Shown here: positions 33,575 to 41,128 of the stretch, piece after piece
How the letters are laid out: each line of letters begins with the position of its first letter
How positions within the stretch are numbered: position 1 is the first letter of the stretch
Source of the DNA: JBCBUE01 sp039818285
Lineage (GTDB): Bacteria > Planctomycetota > Phycisphaerae > Phycisphaerales > Phycisphaeraceae
Length of the DNA stretch: 42,334 nt
NCBI GenBank assembly: GCA_039818285.1
Contig: JBCBUE010000026.1
Coordinates: forward strand, 1-42,334
Direction: 5' to 3'
Made by a program: the position numbers and the translations under genes
Notes under the pieces: model-generated
The model's input: the letters and a program-made list of their open reading frames with translations, nothing else
What the model was told of the DNA's origin: nothing
Databases searched by the model: none

Positions 33575-34755
33575 TGATCTCGCACACCTGCCAGTCCAGC
33601 ACGGAGGGCCAGCCGAAAGCCGTGCACCTCGGCCGGCGCGGCGACATCGACCTGACCGTGCTCTCGCCGACGCGGTGGAAGCACTACGGCCGGTGGCGCG
33701 ACGCCGAGCCCGCCCCGCCGGACGCGCCGTTCCGCCAGGAACTGCAGCCGGTGCGCTGGCCTTGGATCGGGCCGGCCCAGTTCTACCTGCATCATTACCC
33801 CGCGTTGGGCAAGCTGCTCACCGAGCTGCAGCCGGACGTGATCGACCTGTGGGAAGAGCCCTGGGCTTTGGTAAGTGCGCAGGCCGCGTGGCTGCGGCGA
33901 CGCCTCGTGCCGCACGCCAAGCTCATCAGCGAGACCGAGCAAAACCTCGACAAGAAACTGCCCTTCCCGTTCGAGCGGATGCGTCGCTACACCCTCGGCC
34001 AGGCGGACTTTCTCATCGGCCGATCGCGGGAAGCCGTCGAGATCGCCAAGCGTAAGGGATACGACGGCCCGTCGGCCGCGCTGCCCAACGCCGTGGACGA
34101 GGCGCTGTTCCGCCCGATGGACCGGGCCGCGTGCCGCGAAGAGCTGGGACTCGTGCGGTTCACCGTCGGCTACGTCGGCCGGCTCGTGCCCGAGAAGGGG
34201 CTGAGCGACCTGCTCGACGCGGTCGCGCAGGCCGGGCCAGACATCGGCGCCCTGGTGGTCGGCCGTGGCCCGATGCGCGACGAGTTGCACCGCCGCGTCG
34301 CCGAGCAAGGCCTGGCCGGCCGCGTGCGATTGATCGACCACCTGCCGCTCGACGGCCTGCCGACCGTGATGAACGCGATCGATGCCTTGGCCCTGCCGTC
34401 GCGCACCACGGCCCGGTGGAAGGAGCAGTTCGGTCGCGTCGTCGTCGAGGCCCAGGCCTGCCGCACGCCGGTGATCGGCAGCGACTCGGGCGCGATCCCC
34501 GAGGTGGTCGGCGACGGCGGGGTGGTCGTCCCGGAGCGCGACCCCGCGACGCTCGCCAAGGCGATCCGGCATCTGGCCGACGATCCCGCGCTCACGCGCC
34601 GGCTCGGGCAGCTCGGCTTCGAGCAAGTCCACGCCCGCTACACCTGGCGGCGCCTCACCGATCGGATGGCCGCGATCTACCACGACGTCACCCGCCGCGA
34701 ACCGACCGACCACGCCGATGGATGGTCCCCCGCCGTCGCGTCCCGACCCGCCTGA
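33562..34755 (+). CDS. Family 4 glycosyltransferase
   Basis: 397 residues. A strong AGGAGG site (33547-33552) lies inside the preceding gene. Motifs: 'MRVLMISHTCQSSTEGQPKA', 'PDVIDLWEEPWALVSAQAA', 'SAALPNAVDEALFRPMDR', 'VGYVGRLVPEKGLSDLLDAV', and EX7E in 'KEQFGRVVVEAQACRTPVIG'. The strong ribosome site suggests higher or independent translation compared with its neighbours. A short Pro/Ala tail follows the fold. The sugar is unknown. Confidence 0.86.
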   Translation: MRVLMISHTCQSSTEGQPKAVHLGRRGDIDLTVLSPTRWKHYGRWRDAEPAPPDAPFRQELQPVRWPWIGPAQFYLHHYPALGKLLTELQPDVIDLWEEPWALVSAQAAWLRRRLVPHAKLISETEQNLDKKLPFPFERMRRYTLGQADFLIGRSREAVEIAKRKGYDGPSAALPNAVDEALFRPMDRAACREELGLVRFTVGYVGRLVPEKGLSDLLDAVAQAGPDIGALVVGRGPMRDELHRRVAEQGLAGRVRLIDHLPLDGLPTVMNAIDALALPSRTTARWKEQFGRVVVEAQACRTPVIGSDSGAIPEVVGDGGVVVPERDPATLAKAIRHLADDPALTRRLGQLGFEQVHARYTWRRLTDRMAAIYHDVTRREPTDHADGWSPAVASRPA

Positions 34756-34758
34756 ACG

Positions 34759-36051
34759 ATGACCACGCTCGCCACGCCCACCCCGCCGCCGACCTCGACG
34801 CTCGCGCCGCCCCCGCCGGCCCGCACCGGCCGGCTGCGCCTGGCCGATGTCGGCGCGGTGGACCCGCCAGCTCGACCGCGGCGCGTGATGTACCTCAGCC
34901 ACCACGCCCGCCTGTCCGGCGGCGAGATCTCGCTGCTGGCGCTGTTGCGCACGATCGATCGGTCCCGGATCGAGCCGATCGTCGTCGTCGGCAGCGACGG
35001 CCCGCTGGCCGACGCGCTGGCGGCCGAGCGCGTGCGGGTGGTGGTCGTGCCGATGGACGACGGCCTGGCCGACACGCGCAAGGGGTCGCTGGGCGTCGGG
35101 GCGCTGCGCCAGGCCGGCAAGCTCGGCGCGGCCGTCGGCTGGTCACGCCGCGTGGCTCGGCTGGCCAAGCACGAGCGCGTCGACCTGATCCACGCCAACA
35201 CGCTCAAGGCCGATTTCCTCGGCGCCGTCGCCGGCAAGCTCGCCGGCGTGCCGGTGCTGTGGCACGTGCGCGACCGGATCGACGACGACTACTTGCCAAG
35301 CCCCGCCGTGCGGGCGGTGCGCGGGGCGGCTCGCGTGCTGCCGTGCGAGGTGTGGACCAACTCCCGCGCCAGCGCCGTGACCATCCGACCCGGCGTTGCC
35401 GACGACCGACTGCCGCGCGTCTTGCACGAGGGCGTGACGCTGCGCGGCGAGCACCGCCTGCCGCCCATCGATCGGCCCGACGGCCGCGTGGTCGGCATGG
35501 TCGGCCGGCTGGCGGAGTGGAAAGGTCAGCACGTGTTCCTCGACGCCGCCGCCCGCGTGCTCGAGCGTCACCCCGACACGCGCTTCCGGCTCATCGGCTC
35601 GGCGATGTTCGGCGAAGAGGACTACGAGGCCCGCCTGCTGGCCCAGGTCGACCGCCTTGGGCTGGGCGATCGCGTCGCGTTCATGGGGTACCGCCAAGAC
35701 GTGCCCGAGCAGCTGGCCGACCTCGACGTGTTCGTGCACGCCTCGATCACGGGCGAGCCGTTCGGCAAGGTCATCGTCGAGGCGATGGCCGCGGGGTGCG
35801 CGGTCGTCGCGACGCGCGGCGGCGGGGTGCCGGAGATCGTCGTCGACGGCATCACCGGCTCGCTGGTCCCGATGAACGACGCCGACGCCATGGCCGAGGC
35901 GATCGCTCCGCTGCTCGACGACGTCGATCTCGCCCGCCGCATGGCCGAGGCCGGCCGGCAGCGTGTGCACGCCCGGTTCCTGCAGGAGCACGTCACCGAG
36001 CACGCCACCGCGTTGTACGAGCGGCTCTTCCGGCGGCTCGGCATCGACTGA
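34759..36051 (+). CDS. Family 4 glycosyltransferase, last gene of the polysaccharide locus
   Basis: 430 residues, starting 4 bases after the previous stop. A Pro/Thr-rich N-terminus of about 35 residues precedes the GT-B fold: 'RRVMYLSHHARLSGGEISLL', 'VDLIHANTLKADFLGAVAGK', 'VGMVGRLAEWKGQHVFLDAA' and EX7E in 'ITGEPFGKVIVEAMAAGCAV'. The clear intrinsic terminator downstream closes the transcript. Its role is sugar transfer in polymer assembly; the donor cannot be predicted. Confidence 0.86.
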   Translation: MTTLATPTPPPTSTLAPPPPARTGRLRLADVGAVDPPARPRRVMYLSHHARLSGGEISLLALLRTIDRSRIEPIVVVGSDGPLADALAAERVRVVVVPMDDGLADTRKGSLGVGALRQAGKLGAAVGWSRRVARLAKHERVDLIHANTLKADFLGAVAGKLAGVPVLWHVRDRIDDDYLPSPAVRAVRGAARVLPCEVWTNSRASAVTIRPGVADDRLPRVLHEGVTLRGEHRLPPIDRPDGRVVGMVGRLAEWKGQHVFLDAAARVLERHPDTRFRLIGSAMFGEEDYEARLLAQVDRLGLGDRVAFMGYRQDVPEQLADLDVFVHASITGEPFGKVIVEAMAAGCAVVATRGGGVPEIVVDGITGSLVPMNDADAMAEAIAPLLDDVDLARRMAEAGRQRVHARFLQEHVTEHATALYERLFRRLGID

Positions 36052-36095
36052 GCCCGGGCCGCCCGAGCGGCCACCCCAACCCGTTCTCCCCTCCA

Positions 36096-36136
36096 CCCCC
36101 TGGGCCCGCCCGTCGGCGCCCAGGGGGTACTTTTTT
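36096..36136 (+). terminator. Intrinsic terminator ending the polysaccharide locus
   Basis: A 10-bp perfect stem (CCCCCTGGGC at 36096-36105 with GCCCAGGGGG at 36118-36127) and a 12-base loop are followed by TAC and six T's at 36131-36136. It lies 45 bases after the last glycosyltransferase and before the MscS gene. Confidence 0.92.
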
Positions 36137-36171
36137 GCGCCGACCGAGGCGTCCACGGGTACCTTCCTGCG

Positions 36172-37284
36172 ATGCCCGTCGCGTTTCTCGCTCAAGCCTC
36201 CGCCGCGCCGCCAGACGCGTGGAACCTCGTCAACGAGCTGATGCACTGGCTGCCGTTCGGCGTCGCCATCGGCCTGGCCGCGGGCTCGCTGTGGCTGGCG
36301 CACGCGCTGCTGCTGGGCAACAAGAAGCTCTCGCCGGAGCGCCGCCTGCCCGGGCAGGTGACGATGCTCGTCCTCACGCTCGTCGCGATCATCGTGGTGG
36401 TCATGGCCCTGCCCGGCGACGGGCACGGCGTCTCCGAGGACACCCGCGGCAACCTGCTGAGCCTCATCGGCCTGGCGGTCACCGCGCTCATCACCCTCAG
36501 CTCCACCACCCTGGCCGCCAACGCGCTGGCCGGCATCATGCTCCGCGGCACCGCGCCCTTTAAAGGCGGCGACTGGGTCCGCGTCGGCGAGCACTTCGGC
36601 CGCGTCACCCAACGCGGGCTGTTCCACACCGAGGTGCAGACCGAGGACAAGGACCTGCTCTCCTTGCCCAACCTCTATCTCGCCACCAACCCGGTCCGCA
36701 TCGTCCACGAATCCGGCACGATCGTCTCGGCCGAGGTCTCGCTGGGCTACGACACGCCGCACCACGTCGCCGAGTTCCTGCTCATCCGCGCCGCCGAGAA
36801 GGCCGGGCTCGACAAGCCGTTCGTGTGGATCCTGGACCTCAAGGACCACGCGGTGGTGTATCGCGTCGCGGGGCTGCTCAAGGACGTCTCGGGGCTGATC
36901 TCGGTGCGGTCGCGGCTGCGGGCGTGCATGCTGGACATGCTGCACGGCGCCGACGTCGAGATCGCCTCGCCGGCGCTGATGGTGCAGCGACGGGCGGAGC
37001 TCAAGGACACGGTGATCCCCGACGTCGATCCGCACGCCGCGACGACGCACGGCTTCCGCGCGACGGCCGAGCGGGAGGTCTTCGACAAGGCCGAGCAAGC
37101 GGCCCGGCGGTCCGAGCTGCAGGCGGAGCGCGACGAGATCAACGCCCGGATCAAGCAGCTCAAGGGCGAGACCAAGCCCGAGGGCCCGGCCGGGGCCGAC
37201 ATCGACGCCGAGCTCGAACGGCTCGACGCCCGGCTGGTGCGGGTGAACGGGCTGCTGGATGACGACGAGGCGTCGGGCGAATAA
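36172..37284 (+). CDS. MscS-family mechanosensitive channel
   Basis: 370 residues. Three hydrophobic segments (about 27-50, 62-83, 98-120) are followed by the pore-helix to beta-domain transition typical of MscS: 'TTLAANALAGIMLRGTAPFK', 'GGDWVRVGEHFGRVTQRGLF' and 'DKDLLSLPNLYLATNPV'. The cytoplasmic alpha/beta domain follows, and the last 65 residues form a charged coiled coil ('AERDEINARIKQLKGE'), an addition beyond the standard E. coli MscS. It should open under membrane tension to release solutes. It stands alone after the terminator. No clear ribosome site is seen; the ATG is chosen as the first one before the hydrophobic region. Confidence 0.82.
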   Translation: MPVAFLAQASAAPPDAWNLVNELMHWLPFGVAIGLAAGSLWLAHALLLGNKKLSPERRLPGQVTMLVLTLVAIIVVVMALPGDGHGVSEDTRGNLLSLIGLAVTALITLSSTTLAANALAGIMLRGTAPFKGGDWVRVGEHFGRVTQRGLFHTEVQTEDKDLLSLPNLYLATNPVRIVHESGTIVSAEVSLGYDTPHHVAEFLLIRAAEKAGLDKPFVWILDLKDHAVVYRVAGLLKDVSGLISVRSRLRACMLDMLHGADVEIASPALMVQRRAELKDTVIPDVDPHAATTHGFRATAEREVFDKAEQAARRSELQAERDEINARIKQLKGETKPEGPAGADIDAELERLDARLVRVNGLLDDDEASGE

Positions 37285-37310
37285 AAAACCGCCGCGAAAA
37301 TGCGGCGGTT
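37283..37310 (-). terminator. Intrinsic terminator of tRNA-Asn, overlapping the MscS stop codon
   Basis: Read on the minus strand, the stem CCGCCGC/GCGGCGG (37302-37308 with 37289-37295, loop 37296-37301) is followed by six T's (complement of 37283-37288). The T-tract overlaps the mscS TAA (37282-37284). The same hairpin could protect the 3' end of the mscS mRNA. Confidence 0.75.
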
Positions 37311-37319
37311 CGGGGCAAG

Positions 37320-37392
37320 CTCCCCCGGCTGGACTCGAACCAGCGACCTAGCGATTAACAGTCGCGCGCTCTACCAACTGAGCTACAGGGGA
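37320..37392 (-). tRNA. tRNA-Asn (anticodon GTT)
   Basis: The 73-base cloverleaf on the minus strand has a 7-bp acceptor stem (TCCCCTG with CGGGGGA, one G-U pair), a D arm with AGCTCAGTTGGTAGAGC and the anticodon loop CTGTTAA. The T arm contains GGTTCGAGTCC, and the discriminator base is G. CCA is not encoded, so it must be added after transcription. Confidence 0.95.
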
Positions 37393-37407
37393 ATAGCTGA
37401 GCCGCAC

Positions 37408-37435
37408 AGTTTACCGGCTGGCCGAGGGTCGGCAA
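37408..37435 (-). promoter_or_regulatory. Candidate promoter of tRNA-Asn
   Basis: On the minus strand, TTGCCG (37435-37430) and TAAACT (37413-37408) are separated by 16 bases, each matching 4 of 6 consensus positions. The -10 element ends 15 bases before the mature 5' end of the tRNA. Confidence 0.5.
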
Positions 37436-37592
37436 GCCGCGCGTCACCGCGGCGGGTCCGGCTGTAACGACGGGGCAAGCGGACACCGACAGGGGACGCG
37501 GAAATCGGCTTCGCCGGGTTGGCCGGGGGGGCGGTCGTTTCGTTCGTTACGGGCGTTGCTTCGTCGGGCTCGAGCGGGCTCGGCGGGTTAAG

Positions 37593-37612
37593 TCGGCCCG
37601 AAGTCGGGCCGA
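37593..37612. promoter_or_regulatory. Perfect 9-bp dyad upstream of the prepilin gene
   Basis: TCGGCCCGA (37593-37601) and its exact complement TCGGGCCGA (37604-37612) are separated by AG. It lies 87 bases before the prepilin ATG. Apart from this dyad and the tRNA promoter, the 307-base gap 37393-37699 shows no gene or clear sigma-70 promoter. The dyad could be an operator or a leader hairpin; no T-run follows. Confidence 0.4.
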
Positions 37613-37699
37613 TGCCACCAGCAGCGTATGCCGTGGTCGTTTCCCGTGGTGGGGCGGCCCGCCCGTTTGTGGTCCCCGTACCCGCAGGAGATTCCCGCA

Positions 37700-38215
37700 A
37701 TGCTTCCGACCCGTACTCGCAAGGCGCAGGGCTTCACCCTCGTCGAGATCCTGATCGTCGTCGTCATCCTCGGCATCCTCGCCGCCATCGTCATCCCGCA
37801 GTTCACCTCGGCCTCCGAGAACGCCAAGGCCTCGAGCCTGACCTCGCAGCTGCAGACCATCCGCTCGCAGCTCGAGCTGTACCAGATCAATCACGGCGGT
37901 GACTACCCCGACTTCAGCAGCAACTGGGACCAGTTCACCGAGCTGACCAACGAGGCCGGCAACACCTCCGGCACGCCGACCCCGACGCTTGGCCCGTACA
38001 TGCAAAAGCCCCCGGCCAACCCGTTCGGCGGCCTGACCGCTGTGAACCAGGTCACCGGCACCACCGCCGTGACCGGCACCTCCGGCACGCACGGCTGGGG
38101 CTACAACACCGACACCGGTGAGATCAAGGCCATCCTGCCTGACACGGTCACCGCGACCGAAGCCCAGGGCCTCGGCCTCGACATCGTCAACGATGTCGTC
38201 GTCACCGCCAGCTAA
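37700..38215 (+). CDS. Major prepilin, GspG/type IV pilin-like
   Basis: 171 residues from ATG 37700, with a CAGGAG ribosome site 9 bases upstream. The class III signal is typical: a short basic leader (RTRKAQG), cleavage after G11, F at +1 and E at +5, then the hydrophobic helix 'LIVVVILGILAAIVIPQF'. The globular part has 'LQTIRSQLELYQINHGGDYP' and 'GPYMQKPPANPFGGL', like the GspG-type prepilins abundant in planctomycetes. A prepilin peptidase must act on it; none is encoded in the window. It heads the PilM-N-O-P operon, so it is probably the main subunit of that fibre. An outright type IV pilin is the alternative. Confidence 0.88.
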   Translation: MLPTRTRKAQGFTLVEILIVVVILGILAAIVIPQFTSASENAKASSLTSQLQTIRSQLELYQINHGGDYPDFSSNWDQFTELTNEAGNTSGTPTPTLGPYMQKPPANPFGGLTAVNQVTGTTAVTGTSGTHGWGYNTDTGEIKAILPDTVTATEAQGLGLDIVNDVVVTAS

Positions 38216-38228
38216 CACCGACCCACGC

Positions 38229-38258
38229 CGTGGCCCCCGCCGAAACGCCGGGGTCACG
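38229..38258 (+). other. Hairpin just after the prepilin gene
   Basis: A 9-bp stem with one G-U pair (38229-38237 with 38250-38258) and a 12-base loop begins 14 bases after the prepilin stop. Without a T-run it is more likely an mRNA-stabilising or attenuating hairpin than a full terminator. Such an element would let the prepilin be made in excess over the downstream machinery. The remaining part of the 289-base gap 38216-38504 shows nothing convincing. Confidence 0.35.
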
Positions 38259-38504
38259 CTTCCCGCCGAGCGTCGGCCCCACGCTCACCGTCGATCCTCG
38301 GAGGCCCGTTCCGTCCGCCGAGTCGACCCCATGAACCGCCACTCGCTCGCCGATCGACGCCGACCTGTTGCGCCCTTGGTCCGATACCCCGGCCGATCGC
38401 GTCACCCGTCGGCGACTCGACACGCACGGCTCGCCGCGCCCGAAGTCGCGCCCCCGACGGACCGATAGATCGATCAGCTCGACCCTCGACCCGGAGACCT
38501 GCCC

Positions 38505-38774
38505 GTGCGTCATTCGCGAACCCTCCACGCCCTGCTCGGCGGCTGCGCCCTGCTCCTGGCCCTCAACCTCGCGGTCACGCTGACCAACGGCCCGGCGCCC
38601 GCGGCCGGCCTGATCCAGACCGCCCACGCCCAGGGCGCCACCAACGCCGCGCAGCAGCGCGAGCAGATGATCGCCCAGCTCAAGTCCCTCAGCAGCAAGG
38701 TCGACGCCCTGAACAGCAAGCTCAGCGGCGCGCTGACCGTCCGCGTCGAAGGACCCGTCGAGACCAAAGACTGA
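38505..38774 (+). CDS. Small secreted protein with a coiled coil, unknown function
   Basis: 89 residues from a GTG at 38505, with GGAGA nearby upstream. The N-terminus looks like a signal peptide ('LLGGCALLLALNLAVTLTNG'), with possible cleavage at AHA|Q (about residue 42). The mature part is a short amphipathic helix ('QREQMIAQLKSLSSKVDALN') and a beta-like end ('GALTVRVEGPVETK'). I do not recognise the family. It lies between the prepilin and pseudopilin genes on the same strand, so a role in assembling or anchoring that fibre is possible. The signal might also stay uncut as a membrane anchor. Confidence 0.65.
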   Translation: MRHSRTLHALLGGCALLLALNLAVTLTNGPAPAAGLIQTAHAQGATNAAQQREQMIAQLKSLSSKVDALNSKLSGALTVRVEGPVETKD

Positions 38775-38803
38775 TCGCACGTCGGCCCGCCGCCGATCCC
38801 GCC

Positions 38804-39319
38804 ATGCACCGACGCCACGCCCATCCCGGCTACACGCTCATCGAGGTGCTGATCACCGTCGTGGTGATCGGCCTGGCCAGCGCGATCGTCGTGCCCTCGC
38901 TGATGCGGGGCGGCACGCTCGGCCTGCAGGCCGCCGCTCGCATCGTGATCGCCGACCTGCTGCTGGCTCAGAACGACGCCATCGCCTACCAGGCCCGACG
39001 CCGCGTCGTCTTCGACATCGACAACAACGAGTACCGCATCGAGGCCGGCACCATTCAGCCCGACGGGAGCGTCGCCTGGAGCACGCTGCAGGTCAGTTGG
39101 ATGCCCGGCAACGGCGACTACGTCGTCGACTTCGACACCGACTCGCGCTTTGACGGCGTCGTGCTGATCGAGGCCGACTTCGACGGCGCCGAACAGGTCG
39201 CGTTCGACGAGCTGGGCGGGCCGTCGGACGGCGGGTTCGTGCGACTGCGATTTGAGGACCAGACGTATCGCGTGCAGCTGGCCGAGTTCACCGGCCGGGT
39301 GTCGGTCACGCGGGAGTAA
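38804..39319 (+). CDS. GspH/FimT-type pseudopilin
   Basis: 171 residues. Prepilin signal: basic leader MHRRHAHPG with cleavage after G9, Y at +1 and E at +5, then the helix 'VLITVVVIGLASAIVVPSLM'. The C-terminal domain with 'ARIVIADLLLAQNDAIAYQA', 'RRVVFDIDNNEYRIE' and a beta-rich remainder matches GspH/FimT minor pseudopilins. In type II secretion or pilus systems these prime the tip of the pseudopilus. It is followed after 40 bases by pilM. Confidence 0.83.
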   Translation: MHRRHAHPGYTLIEVLITVVVIGLASAIVVPSLMRGGTLGLQAAARIVIADLLLAQNDAIAYQARRRVVFDIDNNEYRIEAGTIQPDGSVAWSTLQVSWMPGNGDYVVDFDTDSRFDGVVLIEADFDGAEQVAFDELGGPSDGGFVRLRFEDQTYRVQLAEFTGRVSVTRE

Positions 39320-39359
39320 CCGCGCCGGAGGCGGCGCAGACGGCAAGGAGCGATTCAGG

Positions 39360-40409
39360 GTGTTCGCAAGCCTGACCCAAAGCAAGACGCGCACGATCGG
39401 CGTCGACATCGGCCGACGCGCCGTCCGCCTGGTGCAGCACGACGGGTCGGCGTCGACGGCGGCCGCGCAGGCGCCGATCCGCGGCGAGCACCGCTGCCGG
39501 GACGAGGCGTTCGTCGAAGCCGCGGTCGACGCGGTCAAGCGCGCGCTGGACGCCGGCACGTTTGTCGGCCGCGCGGCCGCGGTCGCGTTGCCCACCTCGG
39601 TGCTCAAGTTCACCAGCGTCCGCATGCCCGAGATGCCCGAGGCCGAGATGGCCGAGGCCATCAAGTGGGAATCCGACGGCTCGACCGAGCCGGGCGTGGA
39701 GACGATCCGCCAGTACGTCAAGCTCGGGCAGGTCCGCCAGGGCGAAGAGGCGCGGCAGGAAGTGCTGATGATGACGGCCGACCGGCGCTGGATCGAGTCG
39801 TTCGTCGACGGGCTCGACGGGCTCGGGCTCGACCTTGATCGCCTCGACTTCTCGGGCAACGGGCTGTTGAACGTCGTGCCGGTCGGCGACGAGCCGCGGC
39901 TCGTGATCGACTTTGGCGCCGACTCGACGCGGGCGATGATCGTCGAACGCGGGGTGCTGCGGTTCTACAAGGTCATCGGCGCCGGGCAGAACGACTTCGA
40001 TCGGCTGGTCGCCGAACGGCTGCGCGTGCCGCTGGGCGACGCGGCCGAGGCACGGCGGCAGGCCGACGGCGACGCGGCCGCGTCGCGCGGCGTGCAGGAG
40101 GCGATCCGCACGCCGACCGAGGAGCTGGCCCGCGAGCTGAGCCTGTGCATCCGCTACTTCGGCGTGAGCTTCCGCGGCGCGAGGCCCGAACAGGGCCTGG
40201 CCGTCGGCGGCGGCGCGACGTTCCCGCAATTGCTCGACGAGCTGGGCCGAGCCAGCGGCGTGACGCTCGAGGCGCTGGACCCGTTCGACACGGCGGGGCT
40301 CGACGCCGTCTCGGTCGAGCAGCCATGGGCGTGGTCGACGGCGGTTGGCCTCGCGCATCACGGACCGGTCCGCCACGTCAAGCCCGACGCACAGCGGGAG
40401 GCCGCGTGA
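39360..40409 (+). CDS. pilM: PilM-like actin-fold ATPase of pilus/secretion assembly
   Basis: 349 residues from a GTG at 39360 with AAGGAG nine bases before it. Actin-like motifs: phosphate-1 'TIGVDIGRRAVRLVQ' (residues 12-26), phosphate-2 'RLVIDFGADSTRAMIVERG', adenosine motif 'GLAVGGGATFPQLLDELG'. The segment 'ALPTSVLKFTSVRMPEMPEA' followed by 'AIKWESDG' is also typical of PilM. PilM is cytoplasmic and binds the N-terminus of PilN, linking the motor to the inner-membrane PilNO frame. It overlaps pilN by TGATG, as expected for a stoichiometric complex. Confidence 0.87.
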   Translation: MFASLTQSKTRTIGVDIGRRAVRLVQHDGSASTAAAQAPIRGEHRCRDEAFVEAAVDAVKRALDAGTFVGRAAAVALPTSVLKFTSVRMPEMPEAEMAEAIKWESDGSTEPGVETIRQYVKLGQVRQGEEARQEVLMMTADRRWIESFVDGLDGLGLDLDRLDFSGNGLLNVVPVGDEPRLVIDFGADSTRAMIVERGVLRFYKVIGAGQNDFDRLVAERLRVPLGDAAEARRQADGDAAASRGVQEAIRTPTEELARELSLCIRYFGVSFRGARPEQGLAVGGGATFPQLLDELGRASGVTLEALDPFDTAGLDAVSVEQPWAWSTAVGLAHHGPVRHVKPDAQREAA

Positions 40410-41128
40410 TGAGCGTTGACTTCCTGCCCGAGAGCTACCGGCAGAAGCGCCAGCTCCGCCACCTCAAGCGGGTCTGCGGCGTGATCGCTGTCTGCCTCAC
40501 AGCGGTGGCCCTCACCTGGGGCGGCATGCAGATGACCGTCGCCGGGCGGATGGCCACCCGCGCCGACGCGTTGGCCGCGCAGGCTCGCACGGCGCAGCAG
40601 ACGCACGACGAGCTGGCCCGCGTCACCGAAGAACACCGCGTGCTGAAGCGGCAGGCCGAGATCGGCCGCGAGCTGGCGATGCCGTTCGATCACGCCGACC
40701 TCATGCACCTCTTCGCCGAGGCCCTGCCCGCGGAGGTCGGCCTGACCCAGCTCGACGTGACCACCGTGCGGCCCAAGCCCCAGCCGGCGATCGCCCCCGG
40801 CGCCACGCCCGCTCCCCGAAACGCCAAGCCCGCGCCCGCCGTTCAGCAGCCCGACCGCCTGGAGGTGCAGCTCACCGGCATCGCGCCCAGCGACCTCGTG
40901 GTCGCCGAGCTCGTCAACGCGCTGACCACCCACCCCGCCTTCGACGCGGTCACGCTGCACGGCAGCCGGCCGGTCGAGCGCTTCGGCTACCACGTCCGGC
41001 TGTTCGACCTCAGCCTCCAGGCCCCGTTGAACCGGCGGTTCATCAGGCTCGACACCGACCCGCGCGTGTTGGCCGACGCCGAACAACCGACGCCCGACGC
41101 GCAGTCCGCCGTGGAGGTGACGCCATGA
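40409..41128 (+). CDS. pilN: PilN-like inner-membrane assembly protein
   Basis: 239 residues. The short N-terminal 'VDFLPESYRQKRQLRHLKR' matches the conserved PilN segment that docks into PilM. One membrane helix ('VIAVCLTAVALTWGG'), a coiled coil ('ARTAQQTHDELARVTEEHRV') and a ferredoxin-like periplasmic domain follow. A Pro/Ala-rich insertion of about 25 residues interrupts the latter, near the middle ('PKPQPAIAPGATPAPRNAKP'). It is longer than many PilN because of this loop and the C-terminal tail. It overlaps pilO by ATGA. Confidence 0.82.
   Translation: MSVDFLPESYRQKRQLRHLKRVCGVIAVCLTAVALTWGGMQMTVAGRMATRADALAAQARTAQQTHDELARVTEEHRVLKRQAEIGRELAMPFDHADLMHLFAEALPAEVGLTQLDVTTVRPKPQPAIAPGATPAPRNAKPAPAVQQPDRLEVQLTGIAPSDLVVAELVNALTTHPAFDAVTLHGSRPVERFGYHVRLFDLSLQAPLNRRFIRLDTDPRVLADAEQPTPDAQSAVEVTP

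Noticed and set aside
37519..37534. Sigma-54-like element upstream of the prepilin (TTGGCC...GCGG)
   Set aside because: The -12 GC is not at the right distance; GG lies there instead.
37519..37902. Open frame starting upstream of and overlapping the prepilin
   Set aside because: It runs out of frame through the prepilin gene, whose class III signal is unmistakable; no domain is visible.
38331..38468. 45-codon frame beginning with ATG between the prepilin and the small secreted protein
   Set aside because: It is Arg-rich without hydrophobic core or motif, and its nearest Shine-Dalgarno-like sequence is too far from the ATG.
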